Positions 1 through 9,353 are shown, counted from the stretch's first letter. The stretch: 64,000 bases of DNA from CAVZZG01 sp963779685 (GCA_963779685.1 CAVZZG010000003.1:1674001-1738000); one strand, 5' to 3'. Numbers and translations: made by a program. Notes: generated from the letters alone by a model not told the origin.

Positions 1-2
1 CC

Positions 3-212
3 GGCGACCACGAGGTGCTGTTCGGAGAGGTGACCCACTGCGAGCGGGTCGATGCCGCGCCCTTGCTGTTCCACGAGAGCGCGCTGCGGATGCTGCCGAG
101 GCTCCCGCCGGTGAAGGCGACCACCGAGAGTGCCATCAGCGAGGACGACGACGACCTGTACGACTCGCTCGTCCGCGTGCTGGCGCCGCCGCTCAGGCGC
201 CCCGGGTCATGA
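3..212 (+). CDS. Flavin reductase-like (FMN-binding split barrel) protein, C-terminal fragment
   Basis: The reading frame is open from the left edge and the start codon lies outside the window. The first residues, GDHEVLFGEV, match the strand that closes the split-barrel FMN-binding fold of flavin reductase-like proteins (GDH-[IVL]-hydrophobic-GEV). The rest is a short acidic tail ending in a TGA at 210-212. Members usually supply reduced flavin or bind FMN; the substrate cannot be told from this piece. Its last 20 bases overlap the convergent GAF-GGDEF gene. The assignment rests on one motif, so confidence is moderate. Confidence 0.55.
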   Translation, partial: GDHEVLFGEVTHCERVDAAPLLFHESALRMLPRLPPVKATTESAISEDDDDLYDSLVRVLAPPLRRPGS

Positions 213-2065
213 CGCGCTCGAGCAGGCGGAGGTTCTCGCAGGCGAGCCCGGTGACGTGCGCGATCACCTCGAGCAGCCGCTGGTCGTCGCGGTCGTAGCT
301 CGACGGCACGACGGCCGCGATCACGATCGCCCCGATCGCCGCGGTCTCCCGCCATCAACGGCGTCGCCAGGGCCCCGCTGAGGCCGCCGGCGTCGAGGTC
401 GTCCACGAGCAACGGGCGGCGTGACCGCGTCGTCCGCTCTGCCGTCGCCTCGAGCACCCCGCGTCCGGCGTCCGGCACCTCGCCGCGCCACACCCGCAAC
501 GGCGTCTCCCCGACGGACACCACCGCGGCGTCGTACGGGACGGCGATCGCGAGCTCGTCGAGCACGGTCTCCGCGACCGCCTGCGTCGAGCGCGCGCCGG
601 CGAGCCGGGAGGCGAGGCTTCGCAGGTGGCCCATCTGCTCGAAGGAGCGACGCCCCCGGGCCGACATCAGGTCGCCCTGGGTGCGGCGCGCGACGAGCCG
701 GTCGGAGGCCAGGGTGATGCGATCCTTGCCCGTGCGCTTGGCCTCGTACAGGGCGGCGTCCGCCGCCACCAGCAGGTCGCGCACCGACCCGCCGTCGGCC
801 GGATACGACGCGACGCCCATCGACTGCGTCAGACGCCAGCCCTGCAGGTCGATGGCCGCCATCGCCCGCTGGAGCCGCCGGCAGACGGTGCGTGCGTTGC
901 GCTTCGTCGTCGCGGGCAGCAACAGCGCGAACTCCTCGCCGCCGAGGCGGTAGGCGCGGTCGTCGGGCCGCACGCCCGCGGCGAGCATCTGGCCCACGAG
1001 CCGCAGCGCCTCGTCGCCGGCGACGTGGCCGCGGCGGTCGTTGAGATCCTTGAAGTTGTCGAGATCGGCCACCACGAGCGCAAAGGCAGCATCGGGCTCG
1101 CCGGCGGTCGCCTCGATCAGGGCCGCGCCGTCCTCGTGGAACCGGCGGTGGTTCGGCAGGCCGGTGAGCGCGTCGGTGAGGGAGAGGTCGACCATCGACT
1201 GGTAGCGCAGGAGGTTGCCGATGGCGGTCGCGGTGTGGGCCGCGATCAGCTCGGCCTCGTCGAGTCGGTCGGTGACCGGCCCGTGGCCGGCCATCAGGCC
1301 GAGCAGCTCCGAGCCGGCACGAAGCGGGATCACGACGAGCGGCAGCGGGCCGTCAGTGACGTACCCGGTCTCCCAGCCGAGCCGCGTTGCCGCCGCCCGC
1401 ACCGCGTCGGGCGACGGTCCCGGCGGCGCACGGTGCGACTGCTGCCACACCGCCAGGCGGACGAGCTCGTCCGGGGCACCGGTGAAGGCCTCGAGCGACT
1501 CGAGGCCGAGCACCTCGCCGACCGAGCGCAAAGCGAGTTCGGCGACGCGAGCGGGGTCGTCCTGGGCGGCGATCCGCACCAGCGCCCGCGAGAGGCGCGT
1601 CGTCGGGCTGGACGTCCGCGCGCGCGGCGACAGCTCCGCGTAGGCGCCGGCGATCAGCGCCGCGGCCTCGCTGAGCGATGTCACGAGTGCCGGCTCGAGG
1701 GGCGGACCGAACAGCTCCAGCCCGAGCAGGGCCCGCCGCGGGCCGAGCTGGAACGGAACCGCGATCAGGCCCGAAACGCCGTCCATCACCGGCCGGTAGT
1801 CCGGATCGGCAGTGGGGTCGGCGACGGCCTGCACGACGCCGTCGCGCACCGCCCGTCCGTACACGCCGGTGTCGAGGCCGATGGTGTGGACGACCGCGTT
1901 GTAGCCCACCTGCGCCTCCAGCCAGAGGCGCTCCTCCCCGGCCACGAACAACGCGACCCCGCAGGCCTCGCGCCCGACCGCGTCCCAGATCGCCGAGAGC
2001 GCGGCGTCGAACAGCTCGGCCGGGGTCCGCTGACCCCGGACGGCACCTGAGACTGCCGTCAGCAC
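193..2065 (-). CDS. GAF-GAF-GGDEF-GAF diguanylate cyclase-like protein (single-base frameshift near 349)
   Basis: Reads leftward from GTG at 2065 (an in-frame GTG at 2074 is an alternative). GAF-like sensor regions occupy about residues 10-285. They are followed by a GGDEF domain (about 290-455) with LTDALTGLPNHRRF, a DLDNFKDLND metal site and an intact RLGGEEF signature near residue 375, so c-di-GMP synthesis is expected. A further GAF region follows (about 475-620). Near 348-350 one C of the plus strand seems to be missing: the upstream frame stays open to the window edge as nonsense, while the next frame gives the natural GAF ending DDQRLLEVIAHVTGLACENL and a stop at 193-195. No membrane segments are seen, so it is probably cytoplasmic. 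It diverges from the dehydrogenase at 2107. Confidence 0.8.
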
Positions 2066-2106
2066 ACCTCGCACCGTAGACGAAGGCGAGGCCCTACACT
2101 CAGCGC

Positions 2107-3223
2107 GTGGCGGTCCTTTCGGAGATGGCGGAGCGCGGTCACGAGCAGGTGGTGCTCGTGAACGACCGCCCGACGGGGCTGCGCGCGATCATCGCCGTCC
2201 ACTCGACCGCGCTGGGCCCGGCCCTCGGCGGGGTGCGCTTCTGGCACTACGGATCCGAGGACGAGGCCGTGCACGACGCACTACGGCTGAGCGAGGCGAT
2301 GTCGTACAAGGCCGCGGCGGCCGACCTCGATCAGGGCGGCGGCAAGGCGGTCGTGATGGTCGATCCCGGGCAGGTCCGTACCGAGCCCCTGCTGCGGGCG
2401 CTCGGGCGCGCGATCGACGAGCTGGGCGGTCGCTACATCGCCGCCGAGGACGTCGGCGCAACCCAGCAGGACATGGACTGGATCGCGCTCGAGACACCCT
2501 GGGTGACGGGCGTCGACGAGGCGCAGGGCGGCTCGGGCGACCCCTCTCCGATGACGGCCATCGGCGTGCTGGCGGGGATCCGGGCCGCGCTGGCCGCGGT
2601 GTACGGCGATCCCGATCCGCGCGGCCGCACCGTCGCCCTGCAGGGCACCGGCCACGTCGGCTCCCACCTGGCGCGTCTCCTGGTGGCGGCGGGAGCGCGG
2701 GTCACGGTCGCCGACCTCGACCGGGCCGGCGTCGACCGCCTGGTGGCCGAACTGGGCGTCGCGGCGGTGGGGCCGGACGAGATCATGCGGACGCCGTGCG
2801 ACGTGCTCGCGCCGTGCGCGCTGGGCGCGGTGCTGACACCCGTCACGATCCCGCTGTTGCAGTGCCGGATCGTCGCCGGCGCGGCCAACAACCAGCTGCT
2901 GACGATCGAGGACGGCGACGAGCTGGCCTCGCGGGGGATCCTGTACGCGCCGGACTTCGTGGTCAACGCGGGCGGCATCATCAACATCGCCGGGGAGTTC
3001 ACCGGGTACGACCGCGGCCGCGCCGAGGCGCGCACGCGCGGCATCGAGCAGACGACCGCGCCGGATCTTCGCCCTCGCCGTCGAGCGGGGCATCTCGCCG
3101 GCCCGGGCCGCCGAGCTGTACGCCCGGGAGCGCATCGCGCGCGCCCCCGGCATCCGGTGGGCGCCGGGCAGCCCCACCGCGTGGTCGCAGGGCGCGCCAC
3201 TGCGACGGCTCCGCGGCGCGTGA
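2107..3223 (+). CDS. Glu/Leu/Phe/Val dehydrogenase family protein, leucine dehydrogenase-like (frameshift near 3061)
   Basis: NAD-dependent oxidative deamination of branched-chain amino acids is the likely reaction. The N-terminal dimerisation/catalytic part has GPALGGVRFW, the substrate-lysine segment DQGGGKAVV and AEDVGATQQDM. The SGDPSPMTA loop and a Rossmann domain with GTGHVGSHLA follow, then AANNQLL and VVNAGGIINIAGE, all typical of LeuDH. After RGIEQTTA an extra C at about 3061 moves the frame; the continuation RIFALAVERGISPARAAELYARERI runs to a TGA at 3221-3223, giving about 371 residues, normal for the family. Uncorrected, the frame runs on into the rhomboid gene as an artificial 635-residue fusion. 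GTG start, divergent from the GGDEF gene. Confidence 0.85.
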
Positions 3224-4014
3224 TCCCGCTCCGCGACGACGTCCGGGGGCAGACGCGAGCGTACGTGACGATCGCGATCATCGTCGTGAACGTCGCGGTG
3301 TTCCTGTACTCGATCGTGCAGGAGCCGCGGTCGATGCGGCGGTGGGACGGGCCCGGCACGGTGCAGATCTCCGGCTTCGACGCGATCACGCTCGGCTACG
3401 GGTTCGTGCCGTGCGAGCTCGCCTCGTCGTGCACGCGGCCCGGCTACGGCGAGGCGGTCGCGTTCCACACGGCCGACACCGTGCCGGTGCGCGTCTCCCG
3501 CCCATCCGTCTGGCTGACGCTCGTGACCGCGATGTTCATGCACGGCGGATGGCTGCACATCATCGGCAACATGCTGTTCCTCTGGGTGTTCGGCAACAAC
3601 GTCGAGGACGCACTGGGGCACGTCGTGTTCCTGCTGTTCTACCTGATGTGCGGCCTCGCGGCCACGCTGGCGCAGTTCGCCACCGACACCTCGGCGGAGG
3701 TGGTCAACATCGGCGCGAGCGGCGCCATCGCAGGCGTCCTGGGCGGCTACCTATTGCTGCACCCGCGGGCCCGCGTGCTGACCGCCGTCCCGCTCATCCT
3801 CGGTGTGTACCTCCGCGAGATCCCGGCCGTGATCGTGCTCCTGAGCTGGTTCGGCCTCCAGATCGTGAGCGGTTCGGTGGCGCTGGCGGGACCGGATCAG
3901 GGCGGCATCGCCTACTTCGCCCACATCGGCGGCTTCGCCGCCGGCATGCTCCTGGTCAGGCCGCTGTCCCGGCGCCGGAGGCGACGCCGCGCGCTGGCAC
4001 TCGCCGAGCCGTAG
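3220..4014 (+). CDS. Rhomboid family intramembrane serine protease
   Basis: About 264 residues with a first transmembrane helix (YVTIAIIVVNVAVFLYS) and an extracytoplasmic loop before the rhomboid core. The L1 motif appears as FMHGGWLHIIGNMLFLWVFG, the catalytic serine lies in NIGASGAIAG (about residue 167) and the partner histidine in YFAHIGGFAAG (about residue 234), so both residues of the catalytic dyad are present. Members cleave transmembrane segments of membrane substrates; the target here is unknown. The GTG start at 3220 overlaps the stop of the upstream dehydrogenase by four bases (GTGA), indicating translational coupling. The C-terminus is a short arginine-rich cytoplasmic tail. Confidence 0.9.
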   Translation: MIPLRDDVRGQTRAYVTIAIIVVNVAVFLYSIVQEPRSMRRWDGPGTVQISGFDAITLGYGFVPCELASSCTRPGYGEAVAFHTADTVPVRVSRPSVWLTLVTAMFMHGGWLHIIGNMLFLWVFGNNVEDALGHVVFLLFYLMCGLAATLAQFATDTSAEVVNIGASGAIAGVLGGYLLLHPRARVLTAVPLILGVYLREIPAVIVLLSWFGLQIVSGSVALAGPDQGGIAYFAHIGGFAAGMLLVRPLSRRRRRRRALALAEP

Positions 4015-4017
4015 CCC

Positions 4018-4824
4018 TCAGGTGAGGAGCTGCAGGCGGTCGTCGCGGAGAGCGGCGTTCGGCTCGAACGCCGGCACCCCCGCCTGGACGCCGCCCAGGG
4101 CCAGGTCTTCGACATCGAAGAGGCGGGCGACGAGATCGCAGGTGACGCGGTAGGAGCGGCTCGCCTCGGGCCAGGCGAAGACGATCCGCACCGGCCGGGG
4201 CAGGCCCGAGCCGTCGACGCCGATCCGCACCTTCGGTTCGCCGCGGCCGTCGCGCGCTGCGAGCACGGTGCCCAGGTGCGGTGAGCGGTTGAAGACCTCG
4301 GCCGCGATGCCGCACATGTAGGCCGCGTCGGCCTCTCGGCGACGCGCGCGGAGCAGCAGGTCCTGGCTGGCCTGCGCCTCCTCGAGCCGCCGGTCGGACT
4401 CGCGCAGTCGCTGATCGCGGGCCTCGATCTCCCCTTCGAGCAGGGTGGCGTGACGACGGGCCTCGGAGAGCTCGGCGAGCAGTCCGTCGATCCGCTGCTG
4501 CTGCGCGGCATGCGAGGCGCGGGCCTCGTCGAGCTCGCTGCGGGTGCCGTCGACGTTCGACTCGAGGCGGCGCAGATCGGTCTGCAGTCGCATGACGAGG
4601 CGCTCGTGGTCGACGACGTTGTCGACCTGGACCGGAATCGGTCGCCGTGCCTCCGACTCGCCGACCATCTCCCAGCCCGCCCGGGCCGCGCGGGTGGTGC
4701 AGAGCGGGCAGACCGTGTGCACGCCGCGCGTGCGGGGGTCCGTGAACGTGCGCGCCTGCTCGCCGACGAGGAGGCTCCGCTTGCACAACGCGCAGCGCGT
4801 CGCATGTTCGATGTGGGTGACCAT
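4018..4824 (-). CDS. Zinc-ribbon and coiled-coil protein of unknown function
   Basis: A 268-residue protein; I do not recognise a named family. The N-terminus carries a CALCKRSLLVGEQA segment and, 24 residues on, CPLC, giving a CxxC...CxxC arrangement expected to bind one zinc ion. Residues about 65-170 are rich in Glu, Arg, Gln and Leu with heptad character (coiled coil). The last 90 residues form a compact domain with basic and hydrophobic strands (VRIGVDGSGLPRPVRIVFAW). ATG 4824 is preferred because the cysteine motif begins right after it; upstream sequence in frame looks non-coding. It ends 4 bp from the convergent rhomboid gene. No signal peptide or membrane segment is seen. Confidence 0.7.
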   Translation of the reverse strand: MVTHIEHATRCALCKRSLLVGEQARTFTDPRTRGVHTVCPLCTTRAARAGWEMVGESEARRPIPVQVDNVVDHERLVMRLQTDLRRLESNVDGTRSELDEARASHAAQQQRIDGLLAELSEARRHATLLEGEIEARDQRLRESDRRLEEAQASQDLLLRARRREADAAYMCGIAAEVFNRSPHLGTVLAARDGRGEPKVRIGVDGSGLPRPVRIVFAWPEASRSYRVTCDLVARLFDVEDLALGGVQAGVPAFEPNAALRDDRLQLLT

Positions 4825-5150
4825 GACCTGCCGGGGGAGCAAGAGTGTAGCGGGTGCAGGGATTTTCCGGAACCCCTCCGACTCACCGTAGCCCGTATTC
4901 GTCAGGAATCGCGGGCGTCGCACCCACGAATCGCTGGTCAGGCTGCTACCCGCCACGGTTTCGGCCCGCCACCTGCGGCGGCGGGCCTGTCACCGAGTCG
5001 GTGCGCTTCGCGTCGCGGCGCCTTGGCAAGGCGTCGCCTTGCCTGCGGCTCTGCGCCGCGCCCTGACCGGGCGCCCGCGGGCACGCCGCGGGCACGCTTC
5101 CCGACGAACCCGGGCTAGCTGGAGGCGGGCCGCGGCGGTACGCTCCGGCC
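4825..5150. repeat. Intergenic region with a GC-rich inverted repeat
   Basis: No gene is supported in these 326 bases. At 5025-5043 GGCAAGGCG and CGCCTTGCC form a perfect 9-bp inverted repeat around one base, effectively an 8-bp stem with a GTC loop. It is embedded in further self-complementary GC-rich sequence and followed by a tandem GCGGGCACGC at about 5076-5098. The arrangement is REP-like. It lies between two divergent genes (4824 leftward, 5151 rightward), so it is not an obvious terminator. Confidence 0.5.
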
Positions 5151-5750
5151 ATGCATGTCTACCACCAGCACCGCTCTCGGTCGACCCGGGTCCTCTGGAT
5201 GCTCGAGGAGGCCGGCGCGGACTACGACGTCACCATCATCTCCCGCGAGCAGAAGAGCGAGCCGTGGTACCGGGCGCTGCACCCGCTGGGTCGCTCGCCC
5301 GTGGTGACGGACGACGAGGGGCCGATCTTCGAGTCGCTGGCGCTGTGCCTGCACATCGCCGACCTCCATCCCGAGGCCGAGCTGATCGCGGCGCCGGGCT
5401 CGCACGCCCGGGCGCTGCAGTACCAGTGGTGCGTGTTCGCGGCCACCGAGCTCGAGGCGCCGATGATCCAGGCCGCACACCAGTTGTGGCGCGAGAGCGG
5501 CACCATCCAGGAGATCGTCGACAAGGGCCTGGCGGCGTACGCGGAGGCGTGCGCGGTGATCGAGACGGCGATCGCGGGCGACGGCTGGCTCGTCGGTGGC
5601 GCGTTCTCCATCGCCGACCTGACGGTCGGCGCGATGCTGATCTTCGCCCGCATGAACGACCTCGGCACGGAGTCGCCGGCCATCCGCGCGTACATCGACC
5701 GGCTCGAGGCCCGGCCGGCCCGCCAGCGGGCGCTCGCCGTCTCGGCCTGA
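5151..5750 (+). CDS. Glutathione S-transferase family protein
   Basis: 199 residues with the two-domain GST layout. An N-terminal thioredoxin-like half (MHVYHQHRSRSTRVLWMLEE, then the cis-proline segment LGRSPVVTDDEG and the gamma-site ESLALCLHIADLHP) is followed by an all-helical half containing the DGWLVGGAFSIADLTVGAML N-capping motif typical of GST C-terminal domains. The likely catalytic Ser/Arg lies at the start of helix 1 (SRST). Substrate and thiol are unknown; most actinobacteria lack glutathione, so another thiol or a non-transferase role is possible. Standalone gene with a short intergenic space on both sides. Confidence 0.88.
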   Translation: MHVYHQHRSRSTRVLWMLEEAGADYDVTIISREQKSEPWYRALHPLGRSPVVTDDEGPIFESLALCLHIADLHPEAELIAAPGSHARALQYQWCVFAATELEAPMIQAAHQLWRESGTIQEIVDKGLAAYAEACAVIETAIAGDGWLVGGAFSIADLTVGAMLIFARMNDLGTESPAIRAYIDRLEARPARQRALAVSA

Positions 5751-5861
5751 GCCACCTCACCGCGGGGCACCCGGCGCGCTAGGGTGTGCGCGCCCGGCCG
5801 CAACGGGGCAAACGAGCCTGTCTCCCGTGGGACACATGCGGCCGGGCACAGCTCTGGCGGG

Positions 5862-6107
5862 TCACCCGATCGTCACCCGCGCACCTGGCAGACCGGCGGC
5901 GCTGACCGCCTCCGTGACGGCGTCGTACGCCGCGGCGTAGGGATCGAGGATGCTCGAGAGCCAGACGCGGCAGGCCACCCGGGTGGTGCCATCGTCATCC
6001 GTCACCGCCATCACGCCGTCGGCACCGCGGCGCGCGAGTTCCTCCCGGAACCGGTCGAGCTCGTCGGCGGGTGTCTCGGGCAGCACGATGCTGGCGCGGA
6101 CGTACAT
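5862..6107 (-). CDS. Small conserved-looking hypothetical protein
   Basis: About 81 residues from ATG 6107: YVRASIVLPETPADELDRFREELARRGADG at the N-terminus, then VMAVTDDDGTTRVACRVWLSSILD and a final helix. Codon third positions are strongly GC-biased, as expected for a real gene here. A longer in-frame extension to 6146 exists but lacks plausible sequence. No family recognised; the alternating beta/alpha pattern suggests a small ferredoxin-like fold, which is inference only. It diverges from the TfoX-like gene with a perfect palindrome between them. Confidence 0.55.
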   Translation of the reverse strand: MYVRASIVLPETPADELDRFREELARRGADGVMAVTDDDGTTRVACRVWLSSILDPYAAAYDAVTEAVSAAGLPGARVTIG

Positions 6108-6161
6108 GCACACTCCAGCCTGGGTGCGTTGCCTGCGGCCGTCCATACCGCGCCCGGGCCG

Positions 6162-6187
6162 GGCCGTCCGGCCCGGGCCGGACGGCC
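6162..6187. repeat. Perfect 26-bp palindrome in a divergent promoter region
   Basis: GGCCGTCCGGCCC (6162-6174) is followed immediately by its exact reverse complement (6175-6187) with no spacer. It lies 34 bp before the TfoX-like gene and 55 bp from the divergent small gene, where an operator would be expected. A GGCC-rich extension to about 6195 adds weaker symmetry. A dimeric regulator site or a cruciform-forming repeat are both possible; the sequence does not decide. Confidence 0.6.
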
Positions 6188-6220
6188 TATTCGGCCGGAC
6201 GTGGCGTACGCTGTGCAGCC

Positions 6221-6550
6221 ATGGCGTACGACGAGCATCTGGCGGGGCGCATCAGGACCGCACTGGCCGACCAGGCGAACGTCCGCGAGCAGCAGATGTT
6301 CGGCGGCGTCGCGTTCATGATCAACGGCAACATGACCGTCGGCATCGTCGGCGACCAGCTGATGGTCCGTCTCGGAGAGTCAGGCGCCGATGCCGCCCGC
6401 GGCGAGCCCCACGTCGCGCCCATGGACTTCACGGGCCGACCCATGCGCACCATGGTCTACGTCGAACCCGCCGGCACCGCCACGGACGACGGACTCAGCT
6501 CGTGGGTCGGCCGGGCGACCGCCTTCGTCGCCACGCTGCCCCCGAAATGA
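6221..6550 (+). CDS. TfoX/Sxy N-terminal domain family protein
   Basis: 109 residues covering the TfoX N-terminal domain only: MAYDEHLAGRIRTAL, the signature QQMFGGVAFMINGNM, VRLGE, and the late FTGRPMRTMVYVEP strand. The Proteobacterial full-length protein regulates competence; standalone N-terminal domains like this one are common in actinobacteria and have no defined role. ATG 6221 is chosen because the family begins with an MAYDE-like helix; in-frame sequence upstream runs through the palindrome and is not protein-like. It converges with the acyl-CoA synthetase gene, with 5 bp between the stops. Confidence 0.85.
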   Translation: MAYDEHLAGRIRTALADQANVREQQMFGGVAFMINGNMTVGIVGDQLMVRLGESGADAARGEPHVAPMDFTGRPMRTMVYVEPAGTATDDGLSSWVGRATAFVATLPPK

Positions 6551-6555
6551 CCTGA

Positions 6556-8183
6556 TTACTGCGGGTCGTCCGCGGAGGCCGCGCGCTCGGCCTCGCGCTG
6601 GCGGAGCTCGATGCGGCGGATCTTGCCGGTGAGGGTCTTCGGCAGGTCGTCGACGAACTCGATCTCGCGCGGGTAGGCGTAGGCCGAGAGGTGCTCGCGG
6701 ACGAACGCCTTGAGCTCGGTGGCGAGCGCGTCGGAGGGCTCGACGCCGGGCAGGAGCCGGACGAAGGCCTTGACGATGTGCCCGCGGGCTGGCGTCGGGC
6801 GCGGCCACGGCGGCGGCCTCGATCACGCTGGGATGCGCGACGATCGCGGACTCGACCTCGAACGGGCCGATGCGGTAGCCGGCCGAGATGATCACGTCGT
6901 CGTTGCGTCCCTCGTACCAGACGTAGCCGTCCTCGTCCTGGCGGGCGACGTCCTTGGTGTGGAACCAGTCGCCGCCGAACACGTCGACGCTGTCCTCCGG
7001 TCGGCCCCAGTACCCGAGCGGATAGTGCGGGTTGGAGTTCGCGCGAAGGCAGATCTCCCCGGTCTCGCCCTGCGCCACGGCACGATCGTCGTCGTCGAGC
7101 AGCGCAACGTCCCAGCCCGGCATCGGCCGCCCCATCGATCCAGGGCGGACCTCCATGGTCGGGAAGTTCGAGCACAGCGGGTAGCTCTCGGACAGGCCGT
7201 AGAAGTCGAGCAGCGTCACCCCGAACTGACCCTGGAACCACCGGATCACCTCGGGGTTGCACGGCTCGCCGGCGACGCAGGCGAGGCGCAGCTTCACGTC
7301 CGGGAAGCGCGAGGCGACATCGCCGGTCGCCGCCATCGCCCGGAGCGCGGTCGGGGTTGCGAAGAGGTTGCCGACGCCGGTACTTCTGGAGCATGTAGAG
7401 CGTCTGGTCGGGGTCGTAGCCACCCTTGCGCTGAAACACCGCGATCGGCGCGCCGAACCGCCACGGCCCGAGGATGCCGGGCACGATGCCCGCGATCCAC
7501 GCCCACTCGCCGGTGGAGTGGAAGACCTCGTCGCTGCGCACGTCGTGGGAGTACTCGAACTCGTTGTGCGCCAGCAGGTAGCGGTGGGCGTGGACGATGC
7601 CCTTGGCCAGGCCGGTGGTGCCGGACGTGTAGTAGATCTGCGCGGCCTGGTCGGCCGGCGTGTCGAGCGTCTGGCAGGCGTCGGGCGCCTCTGCCACGGC
7701 TCGCCCGAACTCGCCGTCGACGACCAGCACGTGCGCGAGGTCGGGCAGTTCGCCGCGGAGGCGGTCGACCCGGTCGCGGTTGGCGTCGTCGGTGACGATC
7801 ACCTTCGCGCCGCAGTCGCGGAGCCGGTGGACGATCGCGTCGTCGCCGTAGAGGATCGACAGCGACAGCAGGATGGCCCCGATCTTGTACGACGCCAGGA
7901 ACGTCGCCGCAGCCTCCGGCAACGGCGGCAGCATCACCGCCACGCGATCGCCCTGGGCGATCCCCGCGGCCCGCAGCGCGTTCGCCGTGCGGTTCGTGAG
8001 CGACTGCATGTCGCCGAACGTGAGCCTGCGCTCGTTGCCCTGCCAGTCCTCCCAGAGCATCGCCAGCCCGGCCGGGTCGTGCTTGTCCATGACGTCCGCG
8101 GCGATGTTGTAGTGCCCCGGCACGTCCCAGTGGAACTCCTGGCACATCTGCTCGTACGGTCCCGGTCGCCAGCGTCTGAACAT
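6556..8183 (-). CDS. AMP-binding acyl-CoA synthetase (two single-base frameshifts)
   Basis: ANL-superfamily enzyme that activates a carboxylic acid as acyl-AMP and transfers it to CoA. The P-loop-like motif YYTSGTTGLAKGIVHAH, the aromatic STGEWAWIAG segment, LLDFYGLSESYPL (A5), GDWFHTKDVARQDEDGY with GRNDDVI (A7/A8) and the C-terminal lysine motif LTGKIRRIELR (A10) are all present. They are only contiguous if one extra base is removed near 7379 (YMLQKYGVGNLFATPT) and one near 6787 (APDASRGHIVKAF). The corrected length is about 541 residues, close to medium-chain/branched acyl-CoA synthetases. Stop at 6556-6558, ATG at 8183. Both indels sit in C/G runs, so sequencing error is more likely than decay. 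Confidence 0.85.
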
Positions 8184-8208
8184 GCCGCCGATTCTACCGC
8201 CGATGCCG

Positions 8209-8718
8209 TCAGCCCGGCCGGTCGCCGATCGACCTCAGCGCCGCGATGTCGGCGAGGTCCTGGTCGCGGCCGGCCGCCGTCTTCATCGCGAGCAGCTGCT
8301 CGCGGCCCGCGAAGGCGATCTCGGCCCCGACCTCGGGCAACGTCACCCTCACGGCGGTCGCCGCCAGCGCCTCGTACGCGTCGACCCCCGCGACCCACTG
8401 CATCACGTCGAGCCGGCCGAGGCGAGTGTGGAGCAGCCAGTTTCCCCCGCGCTCGACCAGCGCCTCCCGGGAGAACGCGACCGGGAGCTCGTCGGCGGTG
8501 ACCACGTCGAAGGCCGTCGGGGACGCCTCGATCACCACCAGCACCTCCCAGAGGCGTTCGAGATTGGCGGGATCGGGTGCCGGGATCACGTCGACGTCCT
8601 TCGTCGCCCTCACGTAGCCGTGGAAGCCGACCGCGACGCCGCCGATCACGACGAAGTCGACCCCCGCGTCGGCGAGCGCGGCGAGCAACTCGAACATCCG
8701 GAGCGGGCGACCATTCAC
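8209..8718 (-). CDS. Nucleotidyltransferase-fold protein, probable toxin-like partner of the upstream HTH protein
   Basis: 169 residues from GTG 8718, which overlaps the stop of the upstream gene as GTGA. The N-terminus has the nucleotidyltransferase signature FVVIGGVAVGFHGYVRATKD followed by VDVI: a GG motif, then the DxD metal pair. Such small MNT-type proteins paired with a DNA-binding protein form type IV-like or NTase toxin-antitoxin modules (AbiEii/MNT relatives). Here the partner carries an HTH, supporting that reading, but no activity can be proved. An ATG at 8697 is a shorter alternative start. A second pair of this kind occurs at 43845-44628. Confidence 0.72.
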   Translation of the reverse strand: MNGRPLRMFELLAALADAGVDFVVIGGVAVGFHGYVRATKDVDVIPAPDPANLERLWEVLVVIEASPTAFDVVTADELPVAFSREALVERGGNWLLHTRLGRLDVMQWVAGVDAYEALAATAVRVTLPEVGAEIAFAGREQLLAMKTAAGRDQDLADIAALRSIGDRPG

Positions 8719-9239
8719 CGAGGATGCCGTTCCCACTCGCGGCCGGCAGCGGCGATGATGCCCAACGCCTCGCTCAGCGCCGCGACCTCCGCGACCCGCT
8801 CGACACCGGTCGTCCCTTCGTAACTCGCTCGGAGCTCACCGGCAGAGCTGTTGACGGTTCGGACACGCGACAGGCGTCCCTGCCGCTCCAGCCGCCGCGC
8901 TGCACCGGAGACAACCCGACGCGAACCCGCAAGGTCGAGCTCGCGAAGGTCGGCGGCGACCTCCGCGATCCGAAGCAGCGACTCGGCGTCGACCGCCTGC
9001 CGGGTCGACGTGGGACGGGCGGCGGGCGCCACATCGCCTGCCTTGATCCGGCGATCCAACGCCTGGACGCTGACTCCGAGCAGCTCTGCGGCGACCGCCT
9101 TCGACACCGCCGACCCGACCCGCGCACGCAGTACGGCAGCAACGCGGCCGACACGCTCTCGTTCGATAGGGGCCAGTGACCGCATCGCTCGGCGGAGGTC
9201 GACGATGCAGCGGAGGTCGGCAGTGAGTTCGCGCACCAT
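8715..9239 (-). CDS. Helix-turn-helix protein paired with nucleotidyltransferase
   Basis: 174 residues from ATG 9239. The middle region VSKAVAAELLGVSVQALDRRIKAGDV fits a MerR/excisionase-type helix-turn-helix, preceded by a helical N-terminus (LRRAMRSLAPIERERVGRVAAVLRAR). The C-terminal third (about residues 95-174) is helical with no recognisable motif. It is the first gene of a two-gene operon with the downstream nucleotidyltransferase (stop/start overlap). AT-rich sequence at 9241-9295 upstream presumably carries its promoter, back to back with the TetR-controlled promoter. An antitoxin or autorepressor role is inferred from context only. Confidence 0.65.
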   Translation of the reverse strand: MVRELTADLRCIVDLRRAMRSLAPIERERVGRVAAVLRARVGSAVSKAVAAELLGVSVQALDRRIKAGDVAPAARPTSTRQAVDAESLLRIAEVAADLRELDLAGSRRVVSGAARRLERQGRLSRVRTVNSSAGELRASYEGTTGVERVAEVAALSEALGIIAAAGREWERHPR

Positions 9240-9295
9240 CACACCTGAATTGATCTTGTCATAATTCGAATGATAACACCAACAAAATAGCCACC

Positions 9296-9341
9296 TTGAC
9301 AAGCTAACACCGTTAGCCTACTATCAGCTAACACCGTTAGC
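9296..9341 (+). promoter_or_regulatory. Sigma-A-type promoter with two identical TetR-type operators
   Basis: TTGACA (9296-9301) and TACTAT (9319-9324) are separated by exactly 17 bp, near consensus for housekeeping sigma. A 15-bp site GCTAACACCGTTAGC, a perfect 6-3-6 inverted repeat, occurs twice: at 9303-9317 filling the spacer, and at 9327-9341 over the expected transcription start. AAGGAG (9344-9349) and the ATG at 9354 follow. Occupation of either site should block RNA polymerase. The TetR gene two ORFs downstream is the obvious candidate repressor, implying negative autoregulation. Confidence 0.9.
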
Positions 9342-9353
9342 CAAGGAGATTCC

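Noticed and set aside
626..2050. A 474-residue plus-strand frame opposite the first GGDEF protein
   Set aside because: The minus strand carries GAF and GGEEF motifs in a stop-free frame; the plus frame has no domain.
2107..4014. A 635-residue dehydrogenase-rhomboid fusion
   Set aside because: The middle segment (about 3061-3220) is not protein-like; correcting one base restores the dehydrogenase ending and a GTGA-coupled rhomboid start.
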